Of a stretch of 24,938 nucleotides of DNA, positions 1 through 7,780 are shown piece by piece (the first letter of the stretch is position 1; the number at the start of each line of letters is the position of its first letter). The notes under the pieces are model-generated. The model did no database searches. It saw nothing but the letters and a program-made list of their open reading frames with translations, and had not been told where the DNA came from. Both the position numbers and the translations under genes were made by a program. Source of the DNA: Bacteroidota bacterium. Lineage in GTDB: Bacteria > Bacteroidota > Bacteroidia > Bacteroidales > Bacteroidaceae. The stretch spans positions 1 through 24,938 of the forward strand of contig JAFABV010000019.1 in assembly GCA_023425865.1 (NCBI GenBank), given 5' to 3'.

Positions 1-464
1 TCGGGAATGGAAACAACCTGCGTCACATAATCCAGCACGCGTTCCGCATCCGCCAAAGATTCTCCGCAATGGGTGCAATAGCTGGGAATGTCATCGATTA
101 CCACGTCCGGTGTGGAAGAACAAGACAGCTTGTGCCCCTCATGTCCGTTTTGTCCTCCCGGCTTCTTGCCGCTTGGCTTACGGAGGGTCCTTGTCCGCCT
201 GACAATCTCATCCTTCATACGCTCCTTGCTTGGCGGTGTGCTGCTGTTGTTAGAGTTCTTGTCAGTATTTTCATACTTGGACAAGCGCTCCAGCAACTTC
301 TCGATTTCTTTGTCTTTCTTGCGGATTTGGAGATTCAGGGCATCTATGTTACGGTTCAAATTGACAATCTCGGCATACTGCTGATTGATGGTTTCCCGCA
401 TCAGCCGCATTTCTTCCGTCATGTCTTGCAATACTTTTGATATGTCCGTAACTTGCTCTTTCAT
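1..464 (-). CDS. IS66-family transposase (TnpC), N-terminal part, cut by the window edge
   Basis: Reading the minus strand from the ATG at 464-462 gives 154 codons without a stop, running off the window start. The protein opens with a leucine- and glutamate-rich segment (about residues 1-70) that looks like a coiled coil. It continues with NSNNSSTPPSKE, a basic stretch containing KPSGKKPGGQNGHEGH, and a CTHCGESL zinc-knuckle-like motif. This order (leucine zipper, NSxxPPSxD-like motif, GGQxGHxG, CxxC) is the classic N-terminus of IS66 transposases; the DDE catalytic core would lie outside the window. There is no room upstream for tnpA or tnpB before the likely element end, so this belongs with the single-gene ISBst12-like branch. 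The family call is firm. Whether the full gene is intact cannot be seen. Confidence 0.93.
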   Translation of the reverse strand, partial: MKEQVTDISKVLQDMTEEMRLMRETINQQYAEIVNLNRNIDALNLQIRKKDKEIEKLLERLSKYENTDKNSNNSSTPPSKERMKDEIVRRTRTLRKPSGKKPGGQNGHEGHKLSCSSTPDVVIDDIPSYCTHCGESLADAERVLDYVTQVVSIP

Positions 465-582
465 AGGTATAAAGGTAAGAAAAATATCTCAAATACACAA
501 GAAAAACAAGCGATTTGTGATAGCCTTTTATAAGATTTTTGAAGAGAAAGTATTGAATGGTCACTACCGCTGAATAGTTACA
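1..582 (-). mobile_element. IS66-family (ISBst12-like) insertion sequence, 5' part
   Basis: The element contains the transposase start and about 117 bp of upstream DNA. The probable terminal inverted repeat on the minus strand begins GTAACTATTCAGCGG and lies at about 561-582; the boundary is inferred from its position just upstream of the gene and from the change to AT-rich sequence beyond it. The other end is outside the window, so neither the matching repeat nor the target duplication can be checked. Exact boundary uncertain by several bases. Confidence 0.55.
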
Positions 583-594
583 ACAAAACAGCTG

Positions 595-602
595 CAAAAG
601 TA
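595..602 (-). promoter_or_regulatory. Candidate minus-strand promoter (-7 element TACTTTTG)
   Basis: The minus strand reads TACTTTTGCAG, a perfect match to the Bacteroidota -7 consensus TAnnTTTG. A loose upstream TTTG lies within the A-rich tract near 626-629 (spacer about 23, longer than usual). It sits just outside the presumed IS66 end and points into it, so it could either drive the transposase or be the promoter of a host gene separated from it by the insertion. Motif seen; function inferred. Confidence 0.35.
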
Positions 603-970
603 ATATTTTACTTGATTATTATTCACAAAAAAAACAAAAAAAAACAACTTTTTTTCGTCATATAACAATTTGTTACTTGTCAACGCCACCACGTAAGGGT
701 GATGGCAAGTACGGAGGCACAGGGCAAGAGACCACATGGCCAGCGACCCACGCAAACAGAAAAGCAGCGTCAGCCGATACGCGGAGGAGTTGCATGGCAC
801 TGATAACAAGCGCAGTATCAACACCATATACGCTCACCGCCAGCCGTGCATTCTCACCTCTCCGGCCCGACACGCTCCTCCCATCTGGCCGCCTTGGCAA
901 AATCATTCGTACGAAACCATCCTCCCGCTATGCCATGCGCCTACGACAAGCACGATGGAGTCGTCGGATG
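603..970. other. Non-coding stretch without a recognisable gene
   Basis: It begins with an AT-rich segment full of A and T runs (603-680), then becomes GC-richer. Short open frames exist on both strands, but none has a recognisable protein motif, a credible translation start or a family resemblance. I see no RNA gene. Confidence 0.5.
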
Positions 971-1084
971 GTTTTATATGAAACCATTCGATAATTCTAT
1001 ATGAAACCATCCGATGGTTCTATATGAAACCATTCGATGGTTCTATATAAAACCATTCGATGGTTCTAATGAAATCATCCGCGG
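971..1084. repeat. Tandem array of a 23-bp imperfect palindrome (about 5 copies)
   Basis: Units start at 971, 994, 1017, 1040 and 1063, each 23 bp apart, around a core TTCTATATGAAACCAT. Each unit joins its neighbour through GATGG, so ATGGTT...AACCAT half-sites face each other across an AT-rich core. The third and fourth units differ at only one base; the first, second and last are more diverged. As 23 is not a multiple of three, the array is not a coding repeat. There are no unique spacers, so it is not a CRISPR. A related hairpin occurs at 24794-24828. Confidence 0.85.
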
Positions 1085-1354
1085 CGCTGGCACCCGAGGG
1101 GTTGTCGGCAAGGCCCGCTCGTCCATTGTTATCGAAGAGATGACATGGTGTGGCAGCGGCTTAGACACGTGGCCAGAAGCATGGCGAACGGCATACTGCA
1201 TCATCATGACGCGGTGGTGAGCCGGCATTCTGCACCCCGGTAGCGGGTGGTGCCGCCGCCGCGAATGACGGCTTGCATGGCCTGTGTCAGGCTTGGGTTG
1301 ATAAAAAAATAAAAAATAATGGCGCGGAATGTACGGAATGTCAGAAAAATACGT
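1085..1354. other. Non-coding stretch before the HMA-repeat gene
   Basis: GC-rich DNA with no frame that looks like a real protein on either strand and no identifiable RNA. It ends in an A-rich segment (about 1300-1320) upstream of the candidate promoter at 1355. Confidence 0.4.
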
Positions 1355-1362
1355 TATGTTTG
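1355..1362 (+). promoter_or_regulatory. Candidate promoter -7 element TATGTTTG
   Basis: A perfect TAnnTTTG match followed by CA, typical of Bacteroidota housekeeping promoters. No clear TTTG lies about 20 bp upstream. Transcription would begin near 1368 and give a leader of roughly 85 bases before the ATG at 1453. Confidence 0.45.
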
Positions 1363-1452
1363 CAAATGGTGAATCATGCTTAGACATCCTCTGGCTGATG
1401 GCGCCTCACTCGTTGACCGCGGCCTTCAGGCAGGAGAAACAAATCGGACGAA

Positions 1453-2169
1453 ATGAGGAAACATATTCTGACCATCCTTCTCTTCCTCGCCGCCTTTGCC
1501 ACGACGGCGGGCGCACAGCGGCTTGATACCTTGGCCATGCGCATACAGGGCGAGATAGACGAGCCGTCGGCCCACCGCATCATGATCGGCGTACTTGCCA
1601 TCGATGGGGTAGACGATGTATGGTTCGACGTGGAGAAGGGCACTGCCACGGTGAGCTATGACCCGCGGAGGGTGCGCCCCGACGACATCATGGCACCCAT
1701 TCGCGGCATGAAGTTCACCCCTCGCATGTATCGCGGGAATGAGGTCATCATGCGTAGCGCGGTGCAGCGTCTCGACCTCTCGTGCGCCGCCGACTCGGCA
1801 CGTGCCATGGCCGTGCTGCGGAGCTGCAAGGGCATAGACAGTCTCAGGGCGTGTCTCGAAGGCAGCTACCTGAGTTACCGCTACGATGCCAACAAGACCT
1901 GCAAGGCCGCCATACAGAAGATGCTCATCGCGGCAGGTTTCACGCCTTGCAACTCTTCTGACTCTCCGCTTATCTCGTTTACTTCCTTCCGCATCCCTGC
2001 GCTGATGGCGACCAATGAGACCTCGCAGCGCGTGCTGGCATTTCATGGTGTGGAAGACGTATGCGTGAATCCGAATACCAACACCCTGGCCATCACCTAT
2101 TATTCTAACCTGTGCAACCGGCGCACGCTGAAGGCGCAGCTTGAAGACCTGGGCATGGAAGTGCGTTAG
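1453..2169 (+). CDS. Secreted protein with three degenerate HMA-like repeats
   Basis: This 238-residue protein starts with a signal peptide (MRKHILTILLFLAAFATTAGAQ), so it should be periplasmic or exported. After it I see three segments with the layout of heavy-metal-associated (HMA) domains: about 44-88 (GVLAIDGVDDVWFDVEKGTA...), 118-163 (AVLRSCKGIDSLRACL...AAIQKMLIAAGF) and 191-237 (RVLAFHGVEDVCVNP...LKAQLEDLGMEV). Each has the G(V/I)(D/E)(D/S) turn, a beta-hairpin and a second helix ending near a glycine. The CxxC metal-binding pair expected before the first helix is absent in all three. Scattered cysteines (111, 125, 134, 150, 166, 204, 221) remain. The fold assignment is inference from pattern. 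The gene appears monocistronic, between its own candidate promoter and the promoter of the next operon. Function unknown; a sensing, scaffold or metallochaperone-derived role is possible. Confidence 0.85.
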   Translation: MRKHILTILLFLAAFATTAGAQRLDTLAMRIQGEIDEPSAHRIMIGVLAIDGVDDVWFDVEKGTATVSYDPRRVRPDDIMAPIRGMKFTPRMYRGNEVIMRSAVQRLDLSCAADSARAMAVLRSCKGIDSLRACLEGSYLSYRYDANKTCKAAIQKMLIAAGFTPCNSSDSPLISFTSFRIPALMATNETSQRVLAFHGVEDVCVNPNTNTLAITYYSNLCNRRTLKAQLEDLGMEVR

Positions 2170-2409
2170 CGCGTGTTCCATCACCCGCGCCCGCACGCAA
2201 CACATTATTCTGGGGGCATGCTGACGCGGCATTCTCCCTTGGCCGCTGGCCGGCTCCCCCTTCAGCGGCAGGCACTACTCCCATCTTTCCGCGTCCAAGG
2301 CGAGCGCCTCACACGGACTATCTGTGATGAAAGCAACGGCTGGTTAGCGCTTGATGGCGTGGATGATACGTGCATGTTGCTTGGTTTTCTTCATAAAACC
2401 TCAAAAACT
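2170..2409. other. Intergenic region without a recognisable gene or terminator
   Basis: The first part is GC-rich and the last 60 bases are AT-rich. No convincing hairpin with a T-run follows the stop at 2169. One open frame spans part of it but reads as low-quality sequence with no family resemblance. Confidence 0.4.
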
Positions 2410-2441
2410 TTTGGTCGTTCACGTTTTTTGTTTTAACTTTG
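2410..2441 (+). promoter_or_regulatory. Promoter of the first SusCD operon (TTTG - 20 bp - TAACTTTG)
   Basis: TTTG at 2410-2413 and TAACTTTG at 2434-2441 are separated by exactly 20 bp, matching the Bacteroidota sigma-ABfr consensus at both elements. Transcription should start near 2448, leaving an AT-rich leader of about 90 bases before the SusC start codon. Confidence 0.8.
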
Positions 2442-2540
2442 CCGAACATACGGCCAAATGTTTATGCCGTTTTGAAAGAATCTACTTGAACAAACGAATA
2501 ACGAGATATTTTTACTAATCTATTTAATTTAATTTAATGT

Positions 2541-5500
2541 ATGTCTGATTATTTGAAGTGCTTTCGAATGGCGCTATTGGCTTCGCTGCTTTTTGTAGTA
2601 GGGTCGATACATGCGCAGACAGTAAAGGGTAATGTGAAGGACGCTACGGGCGAACCCATTATCGGCGCCACTGTCATGGAGCAGGGCGTAACGGGTAATG
2701 GTACGGTGACCGATATCGACGGTAACTTTACCCTTCAGCTGAAAGGAAAAACCAAGAAGGTCAACGTGTCGTACGTGGGCATGAAGACACAGACCGTTGA
2801 TGCCTCTTCGGGGCAGGTGAATGTGTCGATGCAAGACGAGGCCACCAGTCTGAACGACGTGGTGGTGATCGGTTACGGTACGGTACGCAAGAAAGACCTT
2901 ACCGGTTCTGTTTCGTCAATCAGTGCCGACGATATTGCCGGTGTGCCAGTGGCCAATGTGGCTGAGGCCATGACCGGTAAGCTGGCCGGTGTGAACATTA
3001 CCACCACCGAGGGTTCGCCCGATGCCGACGTGAAGATTCGCGTGCGTGGTGGCGGTTCGCTGTCGCAAGACAACTCACCTCTTTATATCGTGGACGGGTT
3101 CCCGGTATCGTCGATCAGCGATATCGCCCCTTCTGAAATTGAGTCGATAGACGTACTGAAAGACGCTTCTTCTACAGCCATCTATGGTGCCCGTGGTGCC
3201 AACGGCGTTATCATCCTCACCACCAAGAGCGGTAAGGAAGGTAAGGTGCAGGTGAGTTTCAATGCCTCTCTGGGTTATAAGAAACTGGCCAAGGAACTGA
3301 AGGTGCTCGACCCCTACAACTACGCGCTCTACCAGTATGAGTTGGGCTCTACCGACTATGGCAACTACCAGGACTTGGAAATATGGAAGTCGGTAAAGGG
3401 TACCAACTACCAGGATGAGGTGTTTGGCCGTACCGGCGTGCAGCGCCAGTACAATGCCAACGTCAGCGGTGGCTCAAAGGACGTGAAGTTCAATGTGAGC
3501 TATGCCCACAACGGCGAAACCTCAATCATGTTGGGTTCGGGCTACTCGAAGGATAACATCAACGCCAAGTTGAACGCTAACCTCAACAAGTGGCTGACCT
3601 TCGACTTCAATGGCCGTCTGGCTTACACCAAGATCAATGGTATCAGCGGTGGCGCCGAGGGCAACCAGTCGAATGCCGCCAACAGTATTGTGGCCAACAC
3701 CATTCGCTGGCGACCTGTGGAGCCCCTGACCTCGACCAACGAGGACGAGAACAACTCTACCTCTTCGCAGCGCAACCCGCTGCAGCGTATCAACGCCACC
3801 TATAAGAAAATTAACCGCTATACGCAGAACTACAATGCCGGCTTGAACTGGAAGCCCTGGAAACACTTCACCTTCCGCACCGAGTTTGGTTACGAGTGGG
3901 GCTACGACAAAGACGACATGGTGTGGGGCTCTGATGCCGTGACCAACTCTAAGTATGGCTACAACGGCGCGCCCCAGCTGCGCTTTGAGCGTGAGGACTC
4001 GAAGTCATGGCGCAACGCCAATACCGTGACCTACGACAACAACAAGCTCTTCGGCGGCCGCGACCACCTGAACGTGCTCATCGGTCAGGAGTGGAGTAGC
4101 AGCAAGGAAACCACCCGCTATAACACTGCCGTGAACTTCCCCACCAGCTTCACCATTGATGAGGTGCTGGCCAATACCGCCGCCGCTGCCGTGACGCTGC
4201 CCAACGAGAGCGATATTGCCGCCGACGAGAACATGATGTCGTTCTTCGGTCGCGTCAACTACACCCTCGATGAGAAATACCTGGCTACCTTCACGCTCCG
4301 TACCGACGGTTCTTCAAAGTTCGGTGACGGACACCGCTGGGGCACCTTCCCCTCACTGGCCCTCGCCTGGCGTATGTCAGAAGAGAGTTGGCTCAAGAGC
4401 GCCAAGTGGCTCTCTAACCTCAAGGCCCGCCTGAGCTTCGGTACGGCAGGTAACAACCGTATCTCTTCAGGACTGCTGCAGACCACCTACACCGTGGCCG
4501 CCACGGGCGACAAGCACGCCGGTTTCGGCGAGAGCGCCGCCACGCAGCTCAAGCACAGCACCTATCTGTATAACCCCGACCTGAAGTGGGAAACCACCAT
4601 CACCCGCAACTTCGGCGTCGACTACGGTTTCTTCAACGGACGTATCAACGGTACGCTCGACTTCTACTGGAACACCACCAAAGACCTGCTGATGCGCGTG
4701 GAGATTCCTTCGTCAACGGGTTACAGCTACCAGTATCAGAACTTCGGCAAGACCTCGAACAAGGGTATCGAGTTTACCCTGAACGCCGCCATCGTTGAGG
4801 CCAAGCGCTTCAACCTCAACGGTACGTTCAATGTGTCGTGGAACAAGAACCGCATTGACGAGCTCAACAGCGAGAATCCATGGCAGAGCAGCAACTTCGC
4901 CGGCTCTACCTTCACCCCGTACAACGACTTCCGTGTAGAGGAAGGCGGCTCACTCGGCGAGGTGTGGGGTTACAAGACCAATGGCTTTTACACCGTGTAC
5001 GATGCCACCACCAATCCTGACGGTGAGCTCGTACTGGGCACCGACGGCAAGTGGAAGCTGCGCGACGGCGTGCTCAACAACAGCTACAGCCTCACGGGTA
5101 CCTTGGCTCCCGGCGGCGTGAAGTTTGAAGTGGATGAGAACGGACAACCCCTCAAGCAGAAACTCGGCAACACCATTCCTAAGGTTACCGGTGGCTTCGG
5201 CTTCAACGGAAACGTGGGCAACTTCGACTTCAACCTCTACTTCAACTACTCTTTGGGCAACAAGGTTGTCAATGGCACAAAGCTCGCCAACGCGTTCTAC
5301 AGCAACAGCCAGCGCAACTACAACATCATGGACGAGTTTAACATCAACAACCGCTATACCTGGATCGACCCGGCCAACGGCGTAAACCTCGGCAGTGGCG
5401 TCACCTCTTCTATTATAGCGCAGTACGGTGGCGTGGAGAATATCATGGCCCGCCTCAACGAGATCAATGCCAACGCCACCATCTGGAACCCCGCTGCCGC

Positions 5501-5786
5501 ACAGAAGATGCCCATCACCAGCTATGCCGTGGAGGATGCCTCGTTCTTGCGCCTGAACACGGTAACCATAGGTTACACCTTGCCCCGCACGTGGGTGAAG
5601 AGCCTCGCGCTCAGCAGCGTGCGTCTCTACTTCACCGCCTACAACGTATTCTGCATCACTGGATACGACGGCTACGACCCTGAAGTAGACACCAGCAGCA
5701 AGAAGAATCCTATGACTCCGGGCATCGACTATGCCGCTTATCCCAAGAGCCGCACCTTCATGGGTGGTATTAACGTAACGTTCTAA
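2541..5786 (+). CDS. SusC/RagA-type TonB-dependent outer-membrane receptor (pair 1)
   Basis: This 1081-residue protein forms the outer-membrane channel that imports a SusD-captured ligand, usually an oligosaccharide, using TonB energy. A signal peptide covers about residues 1-25 (cleavage near SIHA-Q). A carboxypeptidase-D-regulatory-like beta domain follows at 27-100 (GNVKDATGEPIIGATV, GTVTDIDGNFTL). A TonB-box-like DVVVIGYG lies near 105-113, then the plug with the family hallmark LKDASSTAIYGARGANGV near 206-225, then a long beta-barrel ending in the aromatic tail GGINVTF. Length is normal. There is no N-terminal STN domain, so it should not be a transducing receptor acting on an anti-sigma factor. 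It starts an operon with a SusD partner 19 bp downstream. Methionine 10 is a possible alternative start. Substrate cannot be read from sequence. Confidence 0.97.
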   Translation: MSDYLKCFRMALLASLLFVVGSIHAQTVKGNVKDATGEPIIGATVMEQGVTGNGTVTDIDGNFTLQLKGKTKKVNVSYVGMKTQTVDASSGQVNVSMQDEATSLNDVVVIGYGTVRKKDLTGSVSSISADDIAGVPVANVAEAMTGKLAGVNITTTEGSPDADVKIRVRGGGSLSQDNSPLYIVDGFPVSSISDIAPSEIESIDVLKDASSTAIYGARGANGVIILTTKSGKEGKVQVSFNASLGYKKLAKELKVLDPYNYALYQYELGSTDYGNYQDLEIWKSVKGTNYQDEVFGRTGVQRQYNANVSGGSKDVKFNVSYAHNGETSIMLGSGYSKDNINAKLNANLNKWLTFDFNGRLAYTKINGISGGAEGNQSNAANSIVANTIRWRPVEPLTSTNEDENNSTSSQRNPLQRINATYKKINRYTQNYNAGLNWKPWKHFTFRTEFGYEWGYDKDDMVWGSDAVTNSKYGYNGAPQLRFEREDSKSWRNANTVTYDNNKLFGGRDHLNVLIGQEWSSSKETTRYNTAVNFPTSFTIDEVLANTAAAAVTLPNESDIAADENMMSFFGRVNYTLDEKYLATFTLRTDGSSKFGDGHRWGTFPSLALAWRMSEESWLKSAKWLSNLKARLSFGTAGNNRISSGLLQTTYTVAATGDKHAGFGESAATQLKHSTYLYNPDLKWETTITRNFGVDYGFFNGRINGTLDFYWNTTKDLLMRVEIPSSTGYSYQYQNFGKTSNKGIEFTLNAAIVEAKRFNLNGTFNVSWNKNRIDELNSENPWQSSNFAGSTFTPYNDFRVEEGGSLGEVWGYKTNGFYTVYDATTNPDGELVLGTDGKWKLRDGVLNNSYSLTGTLAPGGVKFEVDENGQPLKQKLGNTIPKVTGGFGFNGNVGNFDFNLYFNYSLGNKVVNGTKLANAFYSNSQRNYNIMDEFNINNRYTWIDPANGVNLGSGVTSSIIAQYGGVENIMARLNEINANATIWNPAAAQKMPITSYAVEDASFLRLNTVTIGYTLPRTWVKSLALSSVRLYFTAYNVFCITGYDGYDPEVDTSSKKNPMTPGIDYAAYPKSRTFMGGINVTF

Positions 5787-5790
5787 TAAA

Positions 5791-5796
5791 AGGAGG
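5791..5796 (+). promoter_or_regulatory. Strong Shine-Dalgarno site AGGAGG for the SusD gene
   Basis: A full AGGAGG lies 9 bases before the ATG at 5806. Most starts here lack any clear Shine-Dalgarno, as is usual in Bacteroidota, so this one fixes the SusD start and may boost SusD output relative to SusC. Confidence 0.7.
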
Positions 5797-5805
5797 AATC
5801 AATCA

Positions 5806-7767
5806 ATGAAAAAGAATATCATAGCATGGGCCCTTGCGGCAGGTGTCATGACACTGGCTTCCTGTAACGACTTCCTGGACCAGAAGTCGCCGTCGGAGCT
5901 TTCGCAGGACAACGTGTTCAATTCAGAATATTATACCAGCACCGTGATCAACCAGATCTACGGCGACCTCACCAACGACCGTACCTACTCGCAAGACTGG
6001 GCCATACTCTATGGTCTGGGCACCGACTGCGAGCTGGTAGACGGTCTCGGCTCTACGGCCACGGCCGCCAGCGAGCGCGGATATTTCAACTATAACGTCA
6101 ATGGCGAATATTCCAATGCCAGCAACATGTGGACTTATATGTACGCTGCAATTGAGGATGCCAACCTCGCCATTGAGGGCATTGAGGGCAGCAGCCTGAA
6201 AGACCAGACCAATATGCAGCAGTATTACGGCGAGGCCGTGTGCCTGCGTGCCATGGTCTACCTCGACCTCATCCGTGCCTTCGGCGACATCCCCATGAAG
6301 TTTGAGTCGACCAAGGCCGACCTGAGCAACGCTTACCAAGGCAAGACCGACCGCGACATCATCCTCGACTCGCTCATCAAGCAGGTGGAGACGGTCATCC
6401 CCATGCTGCCCTGGGCAGGTACCAACGGCTATACCACGGAGCGCGTAACCAAGGGCTACGCCCATGCCTTAGCCGCACAGTTGGCCTTGACCCGCGCCGG
6501 ATATGTCATCCGTGAGGCGGCCAAGCAGGGATATGAGACCGCCAGCTATTCTGACCCCACCTATCCCACACAGCGACCTGATGCCACCACGCGCAATGCG
6601 CTCTATCGCACGGCGCTGAAGCACCTCTCGGCCATCATCAGCAGCGGAATGCACAAGCTCAATCCCTCGTTCCAAAACGAGTGGTATCTCATCAACCAGC
6701 TTACCCTCGACACCGAGTATCAGGAGAACCTCTTCGAGATTCCCATGCTGCAGGACGTGAGCGGTGAATTGGGATACACCGCCGGATATCGTCTCAACGG
6801 CATCACCACACAGTATGGTTACAGCAACTCGTCGGGCAAGCTCAAGGTGACGGCTCCGCTGTTCTACTCGTACGACAAGAACGACGAGCGCCGCGACATC
6901 ACCTGCGCCACCACGCAGATCACGCCCACAAGCAAAACCATCATCAGCAACAACGACACCATCGTCGACCCCACGGCTGCCGTGGAGACACAGTTGGGCA
7001 ATACTCCCTTTGGCCTGTACTGTGGCAAGTGGGACCCCCGTATGGAGAACGCCACCTGGTTGGCACAGAACCTCAAGGCCAGCGCCAAGCACATGACCGG
7101 CATCAACGTCGTGAAGGTACGCTATCCGCAGGTGCTGCTCTGGTATGCTGAGGTGATGAACGAACTCGTTGGCCCCGACGCTACCGATGCCGACGGCGCA
7201 GGCATCACGGCCCGCGAGGCGCTGCGACAGGTGCACAACCGTGCCTTCGGCGATGCCAACAAGGCCACTGCCGACAGCTATGTAGCCGGCATTGCCGCCG
7301 ACAAGGAGAGCTTCTTCAACGCCATCGTGCAGGAGAATGCATGGGAACTCGCCGGTGAGGGGGCACGCAAGTGGGACCTCATACGCTGGAACCTTCTCGC
7401 CCAGAAAATCTATGAGATGAAGCAGGCGTATCTCACACAGCTCACCGATGGCACCTACCAGGAGAAGATTTACTTCAACTACTCGGATGCCAACCAGACG
7501 AAGATCGACATGTCGAGCGTCACATGGTATGGACTGCCCGACGGCAAGACGGCCGACAGCTACGACAATTCGTCTGACTCTTTCGGCAAATACAATGAGA
7601 CACAGGCCAAGACCAACCTCAACTCTATCTGCGGGGGACTGGTAGGCACTGATGCCGCCACGTTCGGACATGGCGACGTCATCAACCGCTATCTCGTGCC
7701 CATAGGCACAACCATTACCGGTGCCTCTAACGGCTTTATCAAGAACTCATACGGTTTCCCCTTCTAA
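5806..7767 (+). CDS. SusD/RagB-type surface glycan-binding lipoprotein (pair 1)
   Basis: This 653-residue lipoprotein would cap the SusC barrel of the gene before it and deliver ligand into it. The signal peptide ends in the lipobox LASC with the lipid-bearing cysteine at 20. The following NDFLDQKSP is the standard SusD opening, and its acid residues fit surface-export signals of this phylum. The body carries SusD landmarks: YGEAVCLRAMVYLDLIRAFGDIPM near residues 140-163 (helical TPR-like region) and the C-terminal block ENAWELAGEGARKWDLIRWN near 510-530. Length is somewhat above the common 500-600. It is co-transcribed with the SusC gene (19-bp gap) and followed after 13 bp by a third lipoprotein gene. 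Ligand unknown. Confidence 0.96.
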   Translation: MKKNIIAWALAAGVMTLASCNDFLDQKSPSELSQDNVFNSEYYTSTVINQIYGDLTNDRTYSQDWAILYGLGTDCELVDGLGSTATAASERGYFNYNVNGEYSNASNMWTYMYAAIEDANLAIEGIEGSSLKDQTNMQQYYGEAVCLRAMVYLDLIRAFGDIPMKFESTKADLSNAYQGKTDRDIILDSLIKQVETVIPMLPWAGTNGYTTERVTKGYAHALAAQLALTRAGYVIREAAKQGYETASYSDPTYPTQRPDATTRNALYRTALKHLSAIISSGMHKLNPSFQNEWYLINQLTLDTEYQENLFEIPMLQDVSGELGYTAGYRLNGITTQYGYSNSSGKLKVTAPLFYSYDKNDERRDITCATTQITPTSKTIISNNDTIVDPTAAVETQLGNTPFGLYCGKWDPRMENATWLAQNLKASAKHMTGINVVKVRYPQVLLWYAEVMNELVGPDATDADGAGITAREALRQVHNRAFGDANKATADSYVAGIAADKESFFNAIVQENAWELAGEGARKWDLIRWNLLAQKIYEMKQAYLTQLTDGTYQEKIYFNYSDANQTKIDMSSVTWYGLPDGKTADSYDNSSDSFGKYNETQAKTNLNSICGGLVGTDAATFGHGDVINRYLVPIGTTITGASNGFIKNSYGFPF

Positions 7768-7780
7768 TCACCAATCAACA

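Noticed and set aside
673..906. Possible small minus-strand gene in the left gap
   Set aside because: 77 codons, no motif, no promoter or ribosome site, composition like non-coding DNA.
971..1084. CRISPR array
   Set aside because: Units abut without unique spacers and no cas gene is present.
6469..7671. 400-codon minus-strand open frame opposite the first SusD gene
   Set aside because: Valine/glycine-rich shadow of SusD codons without recognisable domains.
7721..7780. Upstream start for the beta-helix lipoprotein
   Set aside because: It lies inside the SusD gene and would hide the lipoprotein signal; the ATG at 7781 puts the signal at the N-terminus.
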